Part shown: one piece after another, positions 9,502 to 18,827 of the stretch
Numbering within the stretch: position 1 is the stretch's first letter
Layout of the letters: every line of letters begins with the position of its first letter
From: Vibrio sp. D404a
Lineage (GTDB): Bacteria; Pseudomonadota; Gammaproteobacteria; Enterobacterales; Vibrionaceae
Direction: 5' to 3'
NCBI RefSeq assembly: GCF_030248535.1
Contig: NZ_JAHGAJ010000020.1
Span: forward strand, 1 to 61,968
DNA length: 61,968 nt
Program-made: the position numbers and the translations under genes
The notes under the pieces: model-generated
What the model saw: the letters and a program-made list of their open reading frames with translations, nothing else
Databases searched by the model: none
What the model was told of the DNA's origin: nothing

Positions 9502-10290
9502 ATGTCTATCAACGCATTAAGACTTTCTGGTTTGTTACTTGCTGCAAGCGTTACGGTTGGCTGTTCAAGCGTGCCTGACGAAGACGTCGCGAGCACCAAT
9601 GATCAACAGACGAGTGAGTATGAAGTTGAACCTCATCCCAATGACCCCTTTGAAGGGTTCAACCGTGCGATGTGGGATATTAACTACGAGTACTTAGACC
9701 CTTACCTTGTGCGTCCAGTCTCTCTTGCTTACGTAAACTACACTCCTGTACCAGTGCGTACCGGCATCTCGAACTTTTTAGCTAACTTGGACGAACCCGC
9801 AAGCATGGTCAATAACTTGATTATGGGTAACGGGGAGAAGGCACTCGACCACTTTAACCGTTTCTGGATTAACTCCACCTTTGGTTTAGTCGGTTTAATT
9901 GATATTGCGAGTGAAGCCGGTATCACTAAATATGACGATAAGTCTTTCTCTGATGCTATCGGTCACTATGGGGTAGGGAACGGCCCTTACTTTATGGTTC
10001 CAGGTTATGGTCCTGTTACCACTCGTGAAGTCACAGAGCAGGTCGATGGCCTGTACTTACCACTTTCACTACTTAACTTCTGGGCAGGTTTAGGTAAGTG
10101 GGCATTAGAAGGCATGGAATCACGTGCTCAGCTTGTATCACAAGAAGCGTTACTTGACGACTCACCGGATCCATATGCTCTGACCCGCGATATCTATATC
10201 CAGCGTCGTGATTTTAAGGCAGAAATCGAGCCGGAAGAGGTCGACCTAGAAGAAGAAGATTTGATTGACGGTTACTTAGAAGATTTCTAA
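9502..10290 (+). CDS. mlaA: Outer-membrane lipoprotein MlaA (VacJ)
   Basis: MlaA extracts mislocalised phospholipids from the outer leaflet of the outer membrane and hands them to MlaC and the MlaFEDB complex. The 262-residue protein from ATG 9502 has a lipoprotein signal ending at TVGC (lipidated Cys; the -3 residue is Thr, which is less common) and the family core NDPFEGFNRAMWDINYEYLD, followed by VPVRTGISNFLANLDEP. The C-terminus is very acidic (EPEEVDLEEEDLIDGYLEDF). A GGTGA site lies just before the start. It is monocistronic between two terminators. Confidence 0.95.
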   Translation: MSINALRLSGLLLAASVTVGCSSVPDEDVASTNDQQTSEYEVEPHPNDPFEGFNRAMWDINYEYLDPYLVRPVSLAYVNYTPVPVRTGISNFLANLDEPASMVNNLIMGNGEKALDHFNRFWINSTFGLVGLIDIASEAGITKYDDKSFSDAIGHYGVGNGPYFMVPGYGPVTTREVTEQVDGLYLPLSLLNFWAGLGKWALEGMESRAQLVSQEALLDDSPDPYALTRDIYIQRRDFKAEIEPEEVDLEEEDLIDGYLEDF

Positions 10291-10320
10291 TTAGACCTCA
10301 ATTTTCAATCTGATATAAAA

Positions 10321-10346
10321 AAGCTCGGTAAGTGCCGAGCTTTTTT
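10321..10346. terminator. Bidirectional terminator between mlaA and the fadL-type gene
   Basis: The stem AAGCTCGG / CCGAGCTT (10321-10328, 10335-10342) is flanked by an A run on the left and a T run on the right, so it can serve mlaA on the plus strand and the convergent gene ending at 10371 on the minus strand. Confidence 0.88.
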
Positions 10347-10370
10347 GATCTTGCTTTGTATTTGAATAGC

Positions 10371-11633
10371 TTAGAAGCGGTAGTTGGCTTGAACACCTAC
10401 GAGCCAAATGCTGCCAGATACTTCGCCTTCGAAACTGCCACCAAACATATCAGCGCCACCAAAGCCAGGATCACTCTCATGCATCTTAGCATCTTTCGCT
10501 AGGATGTAAGTGAAACCAGCATCAAGAGTTAATTGTTCAGACCATTGATAGCCAGCACCAATACTCAACCAAGTACGATCTGTTTCTGGGATTGTCGCTG
10601 TACGGTGCTCTTCGCTTACTGCTGACGTGTCGTAAGCAATACCAGAGCGTAGAGCCAGTTTTGGGGTCATTTGGTAAGTCGTACCGATCGCAAATCGGTA
10701 GTTGTCTTCCCAGTTTTCTTCTTTGATTAAGTCTGACGGCTCACCTGGGAAGTCTGCTACTAGTTCTTTGAAGCTACTCCAGTCAGTCCAGTTGACGCTA
10801 GCGTGAACGGCAACTTTGTCTGTTAGTTGATGGAAAGAAGCGATTTCAGCTGTCGCTGGTAATGCTAGATCCATAGAGCCAGGTTTATGCGCATTTGGGT
10901 TTGCCATGTTGAAAGCAAAGCCTTTTGCGTGACCTTCAAGGGTCAGATCAACTTCAGATTTGTAGGTAAAGCCTAGGCGGTGATTTTCATTGATCTGCCA
11001 TGCCGTACCCACTTGCCAGCCCCACGCAGTATCATCACCTTCCATATACTTAAGTGTTGTGCCCACAGGCAAAGTACCAGTAGCTGTTGCACCAAAGCTA
11101 CCTTCCGCCATTACGTAACGAATACCACCACCCACAGATACGTTTTCTAGAACTTGGTAAGCCGCATTTAAGTTTAGCTCCATGCTGATCACGCTTGCTT
11201 CGTTGCCGTGGTTAGCGCCGGCAAAGTCAGTGCCTAGGTCAGTTTCCATACCGTAGTTGGTGCCTGCAGCGAAGCCGATTGCTAACTTTTCTGAATACTG
11301 GTGAGATACGTAAAAGTTAGGAATCACAGCGCTGTGAGCGAAGTCTTCGCTATTTGCTGGAGTATTTGCACCAGATGTACCTTCGATATCAATGTTTGGA
11401 TCAACATAGATCGCACCAACAGACACTTGTGTACCTTCTAGGTATGTCAGCATTGCAGGGTTACGCCATTGTGCGCCAGCGTTGTCCGCCATTGCTGCTT
11501 CACCAGCGTACGCACGACCAAGGCCAGTCGCTGAGTATTCTGCAAGTTGGAAGCCTGCAGCGTGTGTAATGCTTGATGTAGAAAGTAAACCAACTGCCAC
11601 TGCAGCAGATAGGAGAGTCTTATTCATTTTCAT
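10371..11633 (-). CDS. FadL-family outer-membrane fatty acid channel (copy 1)
   Basis: A 420-residue FadL/OmpP1/TodX family porin, predicted to bring long-chain fatty acids or other hydrophobic substrates across the outer membrane. It has a signal peptide ending near THAAG, the family hatch signature GFQLAEYSATGLGRAYAGEA and the NPA motif (WRNPAML), a beta-barrel body and a terminal aromatic (VQANYRF). It lies 300 bases downstream of a second FadL-type gene on the same strand; the two share motifs but differ widely in loops, so this is an old duplication. Initiation could be at 11633 or at the in-frame ATG 6 bases on. Confidence 0.92.
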   Translation of the reverse strand: MKMNKTLLSAAVAVGLLSTSSITHAAGFQLAEYSATGLGRAYAGEAAMADNAGAQWRNPAMLTYLEGTQVSVGAIYVDPNIDIEGTSGANTPANSEDFAHSAVIPNFYVSHQYSEKLAIGFAAGTNYGMETDLGTDFAGANHGNEASVISMELNLNAAYQVLENVSVGGGIRYVMAEGSFGATATGTLPVGTTLKYMEGDDTAWGWQVGTAWQINENHRLGFTYKSEVDLTLEGHAKGFAFNMANPNAHKPGSMDLALPATAEIASFHQLTDKVAVHASVNWTDWSSFKELVADFPGEPSDLIKEENWEDNYRFAIGTTYQMTPKLALRSGIAYDTSAVSEEHRTATIPETDRTWLSIGAGYQWSEQLTLDAGFTYILAKDAKMHESDPGFGGADMFGGSFEGEVSGSIWLVGVQANYRF

Positions 11634-11933
11634 TATTATGTTCGCTGAATCATAAGTATTAAGGTCAGTGATTTTACTTTTAGAGCTATTACTTTAAAAA
11701 TGAAATTCGAATAAAACACTGTTTTAGGTATTAAATGATTAAAAACTGGTTGATGGCAGTTAAAAAAACTGAATGTTTCGAGGGTGTTACGAATTTTGAG
11801 CGTACACTTGTAGTGATATATGCCCTTTAGAGGCTACAACTGTAAGCTTAACTGAGAGAGGAGTGTTGCGTTTGTGCAATATAAAAAAGGGCCGCGAATA
11901 GCGACCCTTTGATGTTTTTAAGCTTAGTTTTGA
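11634..11933. other. Intergenic region between the two fadL-type genes
   Basis: No open frame of note. It holds the minus-strand terminator at 11883-11910 and, by position, the promoter of fadL copy 1. A GGTCA/TGACC half-site at 11662-11667 resembles half of a FadR operator, but the other half is missing. Confidence 0.4.
11883..11910 (-). terminator. Rho-independent terminator after fadL copy 2
   Basis: On the minus strand, GGGTCGC / GCGGCCC pairs with one U-G wobble around a TATTC loop and runs into six T. It lies 24 bases after the stop of the gene ending at 11934. Confidence 0.8.
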
Positions 11934-13166
11934 TTAGAAGCTGCGGCTGTATTGTAGACCGAATAGTAATGCGTCCGCGTGAGTAGTAGCTGTTAATGGA
12001 CCTGCAGAATTTTCAGTCACCTCAACATCGTCACCCATTAGGTAAGTAAAGCCGAAGTCTACATTAGAGGCTGTATCAATGTGGTAAGTAAAACCAGCAG
12101 AGAACCATTGACGATCAGAATCTGGAACCGAAATAGAAGTTACATTATCCTGAGCGCTTGTATCGTACATGTAACCTGCACGAAGGGTCCAGTCGCGGTT
12201 TAGGTAGTAAGTACCACCAATAGCGTAGTGCCAGCCATCCTGCCACGCATACTCTTTGTCATAACTACCGTTTACACCACCAATCGGAGATGTTGCTAGA
12301 TCTAAGTTTCTGAATTCAATTTGATCGAAGTCACCCCAACCAATCCACTGAACGGAGTAGTGCACGGCAAACTTTGTGTCTTCAATTTTGTGGTAACCAG
12401 AAAACTCAAGCATATCTGGTAAAGGCAGGGTGATTTCCTGTCCTTTATCATCTTCAGCTGTAAATTCTGGGCTATATGTATAGGCCAAGCCGAAACGGTT
12501 GTTCTCATCTAATTCGAATACCGTACCTAAGTTGAAGCCAACAGCCCAACCATCGGCCTTGTCAACGTTTAACAAGTACACTGAGCCTTGACTACCCGGT
12601 GCAGAGCGTTTCATCGTACCTTCACCGTAGATCAAATCTAAGCCCGCACCGAAGCTCCATTGCTCGTTCAGGCGATAAGAACCAGCAAGACCAAAGTTGA
12701 TACTCATAACATCAGTCAAGCCACCGTAAACTTCTGCTGGGTAATCATCTGCAAACTCGGTTTTTGTGCCGAAGTTGGTATAAGCGTTAACACCCCATGC
12801 AAACTTATCGTTCACTGGAACAATAAGATGGATGTTTGGAGCAACTGATGTATCACCAACATCGTCAACATCAGGAATATCGCTACCAGCATAGTTGGCA
12901 TCTTTCACTTCAATCATTGATGTGATGGTTTCAAAACCAAGAGAAAGTTCAGTTTTGTCAAATAGCGCCATTGCTGCTGGGTTACGAGCCATTACAGAAG
13001 CGTTATCTGCGATTACTGCATCACCCGCAAATGCACGACCAAGACCAGTCGCAGATTGTGCGTTAAGTTGGAAACCGGCTGCCATTGCTTGTGAAGAGGC
13101 GAGTGTAATTGTCGTAATTGTTACTGCTAAAAGAGACTTTTTAAACAGACGCGTGTTGTTTGTCAT
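11934..13166 (-). CDS. fadL: FadL-family outer-membrane fatty acid channel (copy 2)
   Basis: A 410-residue FadL-type porin. It has a signal peptide ending at AMAAG, the N-terminal hatch GFQLNAQSATGLGRAFAGDA, the NPAAM motif, beta-barrel strands and a terminal Phe (LQYSRSF). FadL imports long-chain fatty acids, which fits the beta-oxidation genes fadIJ 2 kb away. A FadR-like sequence lies about 100 bases upstream (13261-13275). Which of the two tandem copies is the main fatty-acid importer cannot be told from sequence. Confidence 0.92.
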   Translation of the reverse strand: MTNNTRLFKKSLLAVTITTITLASSQAMAAGFQLNAQSATGLGRAFAGDAVIADNASVMARNPAAMALFDKTELSLGFETITSMIEVKDANYAGSDIPDVDDVGDTSVAPNIHLIVPVNDKFAWGVNAYTNFGTKTEFADDYPAEVYGGLTDVMSINFGLAGSYRLNEQWSFGAGLDLIYGEGTMKRSAPGSQGSVYLLNVDKADGWAVGFNLGTVFELDENNRFGLAYTYSPEFTAEDDKGQEITLPLPDMLEFSGYHKIEDTKFAVHYSVQWIGWGDFDQIEFRNLDLATSPIGGVNGSYDKEYAWQDGWHYAIGGTYYLNRDWTLRAGYMYDTSAQDNVTSISVPDSDRQWFSAGFTYHIDTASNVDFGFTYLMGDDVEVTENSAGPLTATTHADALLFGLQYSRSF

Positions 13167-13245
13167 TTATTAATTCCTTTATGTATCCGCCTCTACAGGG
13201 CGATTTATTTGAGCTTTTGCTCAATGGGGGCTGATCCTAAGCGTT

Positions 13246-13275
13246 AGTATAGAGTATACAAATCCGACCATTGGG
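13246..13275 (-). promoter_or_regulatory. Possible FadR-like site and -10 elements upstream of fadL copy 2
   Basis: Read on the minus strand, AATGGTCGGATTTG is followed by two overlapping-phase TATACT hexamers (13258-13253 and 13251-13246). GGTCGGA resembles one half plus the centre of the FadR consensus (core GGTCNGACC). The second half-site is degenerate and no convincing -35 is seen, so this is a weak call supported by the function of the gene. Confidence 0.35.
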
Positions 13276-13403
13276 AAATTTGAGCATAAAATTACGGAAA
13301 TGACGCCTATCTGACAGGAAAATGGTACGAAACGCTGTTTTTTAGAGTTTTAACTCTAGTGTTATGTTTTTTATGAATGGTTTGGATTTTATTTATAAAA
13401 CAA

Positions 13404-13436
13404 AGCCCAGCAATATCAGTGATATAGTGCTGGGCT
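13404..13436 (-). terminator. Rho-independent terminator of the ECF sigma/anti-sigma operon
   Basis: A long stem: outer arms AGCCCAGCA / TGCTGGGCT (13404-13412, 13428-13436) plus inner arms ATATC / GATAT, with a small AG bulge. On the minus strand it runs into TTTGTTTTATAAA. It lies 29 bases after the stop at 13465. Confidence 0.85.
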
Positions 13437-13464
13437 CAGTGTTTATGGGCGTTTGAGTAGCAGA

Positions 13465-14193
13465 TTAGCCCATAGGTTTAATCATTTTAGTTAGCTTTTC
13501 GGCAATTTTATCGACATCTTCACCTTCCATGCCGACGAGAATCAAACTGCTTTCGTCAATCGGTGTGATGGAACCTGACATTCCATCTTCTTCAAAGTTG
13601 ATGTTTTCGTCTGAAGGGATACCGGTTAAGAACAGAGTTACCTTGCCTTTTTCACCTTGAAATACCATATGCATCGCATTCGACTTACCAAAACCACAAT
13701 GGTTGAGGTAATAAACATGGTACGGGAAGGTATCATCAAACTGATACGCAAACGGGTTCATTTTTGTGTTGATCTGATCAGACGATACATTCTCGTCTAA
13801 CACGTCAACAAATGGCTTTTCAGTCACCACATGTTTTAGAGCGGTGTCTGCTAAGCTCGCTTGCGCTGGGGAGACTAAAGCGTTCCCCCAATTAATCTGA
13901 CCAACCAGCAACCCGGCTACAAACGCAACCGAAGCGGCCATCGCCATCGCACGTCGAGCAAAAGTCGGTTTCACCACTTTGCTCTCCTCAGTCGAGGTTT
14001 GATTGAATAGAATGCGATCGGCAAGATCGTCAGGCACATCCACGTTCATGGCTGAATGAATTTGCTTATCCAGAGCAAGCACATCATCCAAGAATTTACT
14101 GTTCGCCTCACTATTTGCAGCAGCATCCATGATGTCTTGATTTCTCTGTTTCGGTTCCGACAATATACGACGACGGAATTCTAAATCATCCAT
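13465..14193 (-). CDS. DUF3379 protein, probable membrane anti-sigma factor
   Basis: A 242-residue DUF3379-type protein. The N-terminal ~80 residues are soluble and charged (MDDLEFRRRILSEPKQRNQD), one membrane helix follows (about 83-103, MAMAASVAFVAGLLVGQ), and the C-terminal half is a predicted periplasmic domain. That topology, and the 8-base overlap with the upstream ECF sigma gene, point to an anti-sigma role; this is inference, as DUF3379 is not characterised. No zinc-binding HxxxCxxC motif of the ZAS type is present. Confidence 0.75.
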   Translation of the reverse strand: MDDLEFRRRILSEPKQRNQDIMDAAANSEANSKFLDDVLALDKQIHSAMNVDVPDDLADRILFNQTSTEESKVVKPTFARRAMAMAASVAFVAGLLVGQINWGNALVSPAQASLADTALKHVVTEKPFVDVLDENVSSDQINTKMNPFAYQFDDTFPYHVYYLNHCGFGKSNAMHMVFQGEKGKVTLFLTGIPSDENINFEEDGMSGSITPIDESSLILVGMEGEDVDKIAEKLTKMIKPMG

Positions 14194-14749
14194 TATGTTG
14201 CCCCCTTTCTGACTCTTCGGAATCCAGCATCTCTTTCAGCTGATTTCGAGCTCTAAATAATCGTGTCATTACCGTGTTTTTGTTTAGATCGAGGATCTCT
14301 GCGATCTCTTCACCACTAAACCCACCAATCACTTGTAGAAAGAGTGGTTCTCGGTAATCGACTTCCAATTTCATGATCTGAGCTTGTAGCCATTGATGCT
14401 GATGATGCGGATCGTCACTGACTTTAGCATCATTGCCATGGTCATCAATATCAACCAGATCAAACTGTTTACGTTCAAAACGTCGAGCATTCTCGCGACG
14501 CAAAATCGTGATCAACCATGACTTTGCTGCCTTCTCATCCTGCAGGCTATCGAGTGATTTCCACGCCCTTAAGCAGGTTTCTTGCACCAAATCTTCCGCA
14601 ATGCTTTTGTCTTTGCATAACCAATAGGCATAGCGAAATAGGTCACGATGATACGCTCGCACGAGTGCTTCGTATTTTCTTTGTTTGTCCATATCAGAGT
14701 TGACCGGACGCTTGGCTGTTTTCTTTCCAAACATTTTTATTATCGACAC
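14186..14749 (-). CDS. ECF-type RNA polymerase sigma factor
   Basis: A group-4 sigma-70 family factor of about 187 residues. Region 2 is seen as YHRDLFRYAYWLCKDKSIAE followed by DLVQETCLRAW; region 4 holds the helix-turn-helix FSGEEIAEILDLNKNTVMTR. Regions 1 and 3 are absent, as in ECF sigmas. GTG 14749 is preferred because a GGAGG ribosome site lies five bases upstream; the longer ATG start at 14761 has that GGAGG inside its first codons. The target regulon is unknown. Position, with its DUF3379 partner upstream of two fadL genes and divergent from a probable sRNA, suggests envelope or lipid stress. Confidence 0.88.
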   Translation of the reverse strand: MSIIKMFGKKTAKRPVNSDMDKQRKYEALVRAYHRDLFRYAYWLCKDKSIAEDLVQETCLRAWKSLDSLQDEKAAKSWLITILRRENARRFERKQFDLVDIDDHGNDAKVSDDPHHQHQWLQAQIMKLEVDYREPLFLQVIGGFSGEEIAEILDLNKNTVMTRLFRARNQLKEMLDSEESERGQHNG

Positions 14750-14882
14750 ATGAGCCTCCATACTTGCTCTGTGGATAGAGTGTTTTTATTCGTTGTGCTT
14801 TGTTTTCTAAGTTGTTGTTAGCCGGAAAGCGTAAAATCACATTAAAATTGATCTACTTCAAAATCTAAGACTTCGAACAGGC

Positions 14883-14888
14883 TATAGT
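14883..14888 (+). promoter_or_regulatory. -10-like element for the probable sRNA
   Basis: TATAGT lies about 7 bases before the first stem of the structured RNA. No good -35 is found at the right distance, so either an activator or another sigma factor is involved, or the start is different. Confidence 0.35.
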
Positions 14889-14893
14889 ACATC

Positions 14894-15057
14894 TTGTCGT
14901 CTAGTTAGTCCTTGTGGCTAACATGTTGAGCAAGACGACACTTCCTTTTGAAGGCTGACTTTACTTTCTCCTAATCAGGAAACTGATTATTTTCAATTGG
15001 CGTTAAGTTAATTGCTTTAAAACATTCCAACCACACAGCTTTGTGTGGTTTTTTTTT
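14894..15057 (+). ncRNA. Probable small regulatory RNA between the ECF sigma gene and fadI
   Basis: A ~165-base segment with no open frame that folds into four successive hairpins and ends in a strong terminator. Hairpin 1: TGTCGTCT / AGACGACA (14895-14902, 14933-14940) enclosing GTTAG / CTAAC. Hairpin 2: CTTC / GAAG (14941-14944, 14950-14953). Hairpin 3: TAATCAG-GAAA-CTGATTA (14972-14989) with a GNRA loop. Hairpin 4 is the terminator. The stretch TTTCTCCT (14965-14972), mostly single-stranded before hairpin 3, is exactly complementary to AGGAGAAA, the fadI ribosome site (15283-15290). I do not recognise it as a named Vibrio sRNA. It could alternatively be the attenuated leader of fadI. Confidence 0.65.
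15029..15057 (+). terminator. Strong Rho-independent terminator of the probable sRNA
   Basis: A perfect 9-bp stem AACCACACA / TGTGTGGTT (15029-15037, 15042-15050) with loop GCTT, followed by a run of T to 15057. There is no plus-strand gene upstream of it, which is the main reason to propose a small RNA here. Confidence 0.92.
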
Positions 15058-15228
15058 GCCTAAAGACAATCAGTCGGTGATAGGCGAACTCCTTGCCACT
15101 TATAAATCTGGTATCTCTCATTAGTTTAGCTTTTATTTGAGCATTAATAATCGTAAAGGTTCGATTCGATATCACACTTCTTATTAATCAGGGCTTTCTA
15201 CTCCCGTCACGTTTATTTAAACGGCTGT

Positions 15229-15256
15229 TTGATTAAATTAACAACTTCTTTACAAT
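15229..15256 (+). promoter_or_regulatory. Sigma-70 promoter of fadIJ
   Basis: TTGATT (15229-15234), a 16-base spacer and TACAAT (15251-15256). The expected start point, near 15263, falls within the FadR-like operator. Confidence 0.65.
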
Positions 15257-15258
15257 GC

Positions 15259-15274
15259 ATCAGGTCAGACCTCT
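15259..15274 (+). promoter_or_regulatory. FadR operator upstream of fadI
   Basis: ATCAGGTCAGACCTCT contains the palindromic core GGTCAGACC (15263-15271), matching the FadR core GGTCNGACC. It overlaps the predicted transcription start, so FadR would repress fadIJ until acyl-CoA releases it. The site class is established for fad genes in E. coli and Vibrio; binding here is inferred. Confidence 0.75.
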
Positions 15275-15292
15275 CAACCTTAAGGAGAAACC

Positions 15293-16600
15293 ATGGGCAA
15301 ACAGGAAGTCAAAACTCGTTCGGGAGAGCGTGTTGCCGTTGTCGCTGGATTACGAACCCCATTCGCTCGCCAAAGTACAGAATTTAGCCAAGTGCCTGCG
15401 GTGGATCTAGGAAAAATGGTCGTAAGCGAAATGCTTGCGAGAACAGATATCGATCCTGCGCTTATTGAACAAGTGGTGTTTGGACAAGTAGTACAGATGC
15501 CAGAAGCGCCAAACATTGCGCGTGAGATTGTATTGGGCACGGGAATGAACATTCATACTGATGCCTACAGTGTGACACGTGCTTGTGCGACAAGTTTCCA
15601 AGCTGCTGCGAATGTTGCAGAAAGTATCATGGCAGGAACAATAGATGTTGGTATCGCAGGCGGTGCAGACTCTTCTTCTGTACTACCAATCGGTGTTTCG
15701 AAAAAACTCGCTGCCAACCTTCTTGCGTTAAGCAAAACCAAAACCTTGGGCCAAAAACTCAAAATACTGAAGAGCCTATCGGTTAAAGATTTAATGCCAG
15801 TGCCGCCTGCGGTCGCGGAGTACTCAACAGGCCTGTCTATGGGCCAAACCGCAGAACAGATGGCAAAAACGCACGGTATCACTCGTGAAGAACAAGACGC
15901 CTTAGCGCATCGCTCGCATTCACTTGCTGCTCAAGCATGGCAAGATGGCAAGATTCAAGACGAAGTGATGACAGCGTTCCCTGCGCCGTACAAGAAGTAC
16001 ATCTCTGAAGATAACAACATCCGTAAAGATTCGACATTAGAGGGCTACGCTAAGCTGCGTCCTGCTTTTGACCGCCAATACGGTAGCGTTACGGCTGCCA
16101 ACGCGACGCCGCTAACAGACGGAGCCGCCGCGGTTATGTTGATGCGCGAAGGCAAAGCGAAAGAGCTTGGTCTTGAGGTATTGGGCTACATTCGTGGCTT
16201 TGCTTTCTCAGCTATTGGTGTTGAAACCGATATGTTGATGGGGCCTACCTACGCAACGTCTAAAGTCTTAGAAAATACAGGCTTGGAGCTTTCAGATTTA
16301 ACACTGATTGATATGCATGAAGCCTTTGCTGCACAAGCGCTTGCTAACGTGAAAATGTTTGCCAGCGATGAGTTCGCTCAGAAGAATTTAGGTCGAGGCC
16401 AAGCGATTGGTGAGATCGATATGGAGAAGTTTAACGTGCTGGGCGGTTCTATCGCTTATGGTCACCCATTTGCGGCAACGGGTGCGCGTATGATGACACA
16501 GACCCTGCGTGAACTGAAACGACGTGGTGGTGGTTTAGCATTGAATACAGCGTGTGCGGCTGGTGGTCTAGGTGCAGCAATGATCTTGGAGGTGGAGTAA
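15293..16600 (+). CDS. fadI: 3-ketoacyl-CoA thiolase FadI
   Basis: FadI is the thiolase (beta) subunit of the fatty acid oxidation complex; it cleaves 3-ketoacyl-CoA to acetyl-CoA and a shortened acyl-CoA. The 435-residue product matches the E. coli length (436). The nucleophilic cysteine is in [10 protein letters not shown] (Cys98), the histidine in [13 protein letters not shown], and the second cysteine in [10 protein letters not shown] near the C-terminus. The start has an excellent TAAGGAGAAACC ribosome site. Its stop overlaps the fadJ start (TAATG). Confidence 0.96.
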   Translation: MGKQEVKTRSGERVAVVAGLRTPFARQSTEFSQVPAVDLGKMVVSEMLARTDIDPALIEQVVFGQVVQMPEAPNIAREIVLGTGMNIHTDAYSVTRACATSFQAAANVAESIMAGTIDVGIAGGADSSSVLPIGVSKKLAANLLALSKTKTLGQKLKILKSLSVKDLMPVPPAVAEYSTGLSMGQTAEQMAKTHGITREEQDALAHRSHSLAAQAWQDGKIQDEVMTAFPAPYKKYISEDNNIRKDSTLEGYAKLRPAFDRQYGSVTAANATPLTDGAAAVMLMREGKAKELGLEVLGYIRGFAFSAIGVETDMLMGPTYATSKVLENTGLELSDLTLIDMHEAFAAQALANVKMFASDEFAQKNLGRGQAIGEIDMEKFNVLGGSIAYGHPFAATGARMMTQTLRELKRRGGGLALNTACAAGGLGAAMILEVE

Positions 16601-18807
16601 TGTCTAATAACGTTGAAGTAAATACAGAGAACGAAGCGGTAATGGATAATGAATCTGCACCAAGCGCTGTAACAAGCAAAACAGCTTTCTCACTCAATAT
16701 TGATGATCAAAACATTGCTTGGTTGGCTATCGATGTACCAAACGAGAAAATGAATACCTTACAAGCTGCTTTTGCAGAAGAGATGAAAAGTATCTTCGAG
16801 CAGCTTAAAGAGAAGCAGAGTAGCGTTAAAGGCTTGATCGTTCATTCATTGAAGCCTGATAACTTTATCGCGGGCGCGGATGTTCGAATGCTAGACGCGT
16901 GCACCAGCGCTAGTGAAGCCGAGTCTCTTGCAAGACAAGGTCAAGAGATGTTCCAAGAGCTGTCTGACTTACCATATCCAGTGGTTGCAGCGATTCATGG
17001 CCCTTGTTTAGGTGGTGGTTTAGAGCTTGCTTTGGCGTGTGATTACCGCGTTTGTACTGATTCCGACAAAACACGTTTAGGTCTTCCAGAAGTGCAGCTT
17101 GGTCTATTACCAGGCTCTGGCGGAACGCAGCGATTACCACGCTTAATTGGCTTGCTACCTTCATTGGATCTGATTTTAACTGGCAAACAACTTCGCGCCA
17201 AAAAAGCTAAGAAGTTAGGTGTGGTAGATGCTTGTGTTCCTGAAACGATCCTGCTTAAAGTTGCAAAAGATTTGGTCGAGAAGAACTCTGGAAACAAGAA
17301 GGGCAAACGCCTTGCATCTAAGAGCCAAGCCTCGACCAAAGAGAAGCTTATCTCTCGTAATGGCCTAGGCCGCAAGGTTATCTTTGAGCAAGCAGCTAAG
17401 AAAACGAACCAGAAAACGCGTGGTAACTACCCAGCCGCTGACGCAATTCTAGACGTGATTCGTCATGGTTTAGAGAACGGCTTTGAGAAAGGCTTGAAGT
17501 ATGAAGCGCAGCGTTTCTCTGAGTTGGTGATGAGCGATGAATCGAAAGCGCTACGCTCAATCTTCTTCGCGACTACCGAAATGAAGAAAGAGAATGGTGC
17601 TGATGCTGAGCCAAATCGTGTAGGTCGTGTTGGCGTACTCGGTGGCGGTTTAATGGGTGCAGGCATCAGCCATGTGAGCGTTGCGAAAGCCAAGGTACCC
17701 GTTCGCATCAAAGATGTATCGAACGATGGTGTTCTGAACGCTTTGAATTACAACTACAAGCTATTCAATAAGCAGAAGAAACGCCGCATTCTGAGCCGTG
17801 CTGGTTTAGAAAGCAAAATGCTACAGCTATCAGGTGGCATCGATTTTACTAGCTTCAACCATATTGATGTGGTGATCGAGGCGGTATTCGAAGATCTCGA
17901 TCTTAAACAGAAGATGGTTGCAGATATTGAAGAGAACGCGAAGCCAGAGACTATCTTCGCTACTAATACTTCTTCGCTACCGATCCATAAGATCGCTGAG
18001 AAAGCAGAGCGCCCAGAGAATGTTGTTGGTCTTCACTACTTTAGTCCTGCTGAGAAGATGCCATTGGTTGAGGTAATCCCTCACGAAGGTACGTCTGAGC
18101 AAACTATTTCAACGGTCGTGGCGCTGGCGAAAAAGCAAGGCAAGACCCCGATCGTTGTAAAAGATAGAGCAGGCTTCTATGTAAACCGTATTCTTGCTCC
18201 ATATATGAACGAAGCGGCGCATCTGCTATTGGCGAATGAGCCGATTGAGAAGCTCGACAGTGCACTGCTTGATTTTGGCTTCCCGGTTGGTCCAATTACG
18301 CTATTGGATGAGGTGGGTGTCGATATTGGCGCGAAGATCATGCCGATTCTTGTTAATGAGCTTGGAGAGCGTTTCCAAGGGCCAGATGTGTTCGACGTGT
18401 TGTTGAATGACAATCGTAAAGGCCGTAAGAGCGGTAAAGGCTTCTATACCTACAAAGGTAAGAAGAAAGAAGTCGATAAGTCGGTTTACAAGCTGCTGAA
18501 ACTTCAGCCAGATCCTAAATTGAGCGATAACGATATTGCGATGCGTTGTGTGCTACCAATGCTGAATGAGGCCGTTCGCTGTCTTGATGAAGGCATTATC
18601 CGTAGCCCTCGTGATGGTGATATCGGTGCTATCTTCGGTATTGGTTTCCCTCCATTCCTCGGCGGTCCGTTCCGTTATATGGATCAGATTGGCGTTAAGG
18701 CACTGGTAGATATGATGAACGACTTCGCTGTGAAATACGGTGATCGCTTTGCACCGTGTGATGGCCTACTGACTCGCGCAGGCTTGGATGAGCCGTTCTA
18801 TAAGTAA
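16600..18807 (+). CDS. fadJ: Fatty acid oxidation complex subunit alpha FadJ
   Basis: FadJ is the bifunctional enoyl-CoA hydratase / 3-hydroxyacyl-CoA dehydrogenase that works with FadI. The 735-residue product has an N-terminal crotonase domain ([20 protein letters not shown] and the catalytic-region [20 protein letters not shown]), then a Rossmann NAD site ([13 protein letters not shown] at about 346) and the dehydrogenase motif [18 protein letters not shown] 16600 overlaps the fadI stop and follows GGAGGTGG. The N-terminus has about 25 extra polar residues compared with E. coli FadJ (714). A terminator follows. Confidence 0.95.
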   Translation: MSNNVEVNTENEAVMDNESAPSAVTSKTAFSLNIDDQNIAWLAIDVPNEKMNTLQAAFAEEMKSIFEQLKEKQSSVKGLIVHSLKPDNFIAGADVRMLDACTSASEAESLARQGQEMFQELSDLPYPVVAAIHGPCLGGGLELALACDYRVCTDSDKTRLGLPEVQLGLLPGSGGTQRLPRLIGLLPSLDLILTGKQLRAKKAKKLGVVDACVPETILLKVAKDLVEKNSGNKKGKRLASKSQASTKEKLISRNGLGRKVIFEQAAKKTNQKTRGNYPAADAILDVIRHGLENGFEKGLKYEAQRFSELVMSDESKALRSIFFATTEMKKENGADAEPNRVGRVGVLGGGLMGAGISHVSVAKAKVPVRIKDVSNDGVLNALNYNYKLFNKQKKRRILSRAGLESKMLQLSGGIDFTSFNHIDVVIEAVFEDLDLKQKMVADIEENAKPETIFATNTSSLPIHKIAEKAERPENVVGLHYFSPAEKMPLVEVIPHEGTSEQTISTVVALAKKQGKTPIVVKDRAGFYVNRILAPYMNEAAHLLLANEPIEKLDSALLDFGFPVGPITLLDEVGVDIGAKIMPILVNELGERFQGPDVFDVLLNDNRKGRKSGKGFYTYKGKKKEVDKSVYKLLKLQPDPKLSDNDIAMRCVLPMLNEAVRCLDEGIIRSPRDGDIGAIFGIGFPPFLGGPFRYMDQIGVKALVDMMNDFAVKYGDRFAPCDGLLTRAGLDEPFYK

Positions 18808-18827
18808 GATGAACTGAGTTGATGACA

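Noticed and set aside
11660..11675. FadR operator for fadL copy 1
   Set aside because: Only a GGTCA/TGACC half-site is present; the second half does not match.
14848..14888. Sigma-70 promoter TTGATC to TATAGT before the probable sRNA
   Set aside because: The spacing is 29 bases, far outside the functional range.
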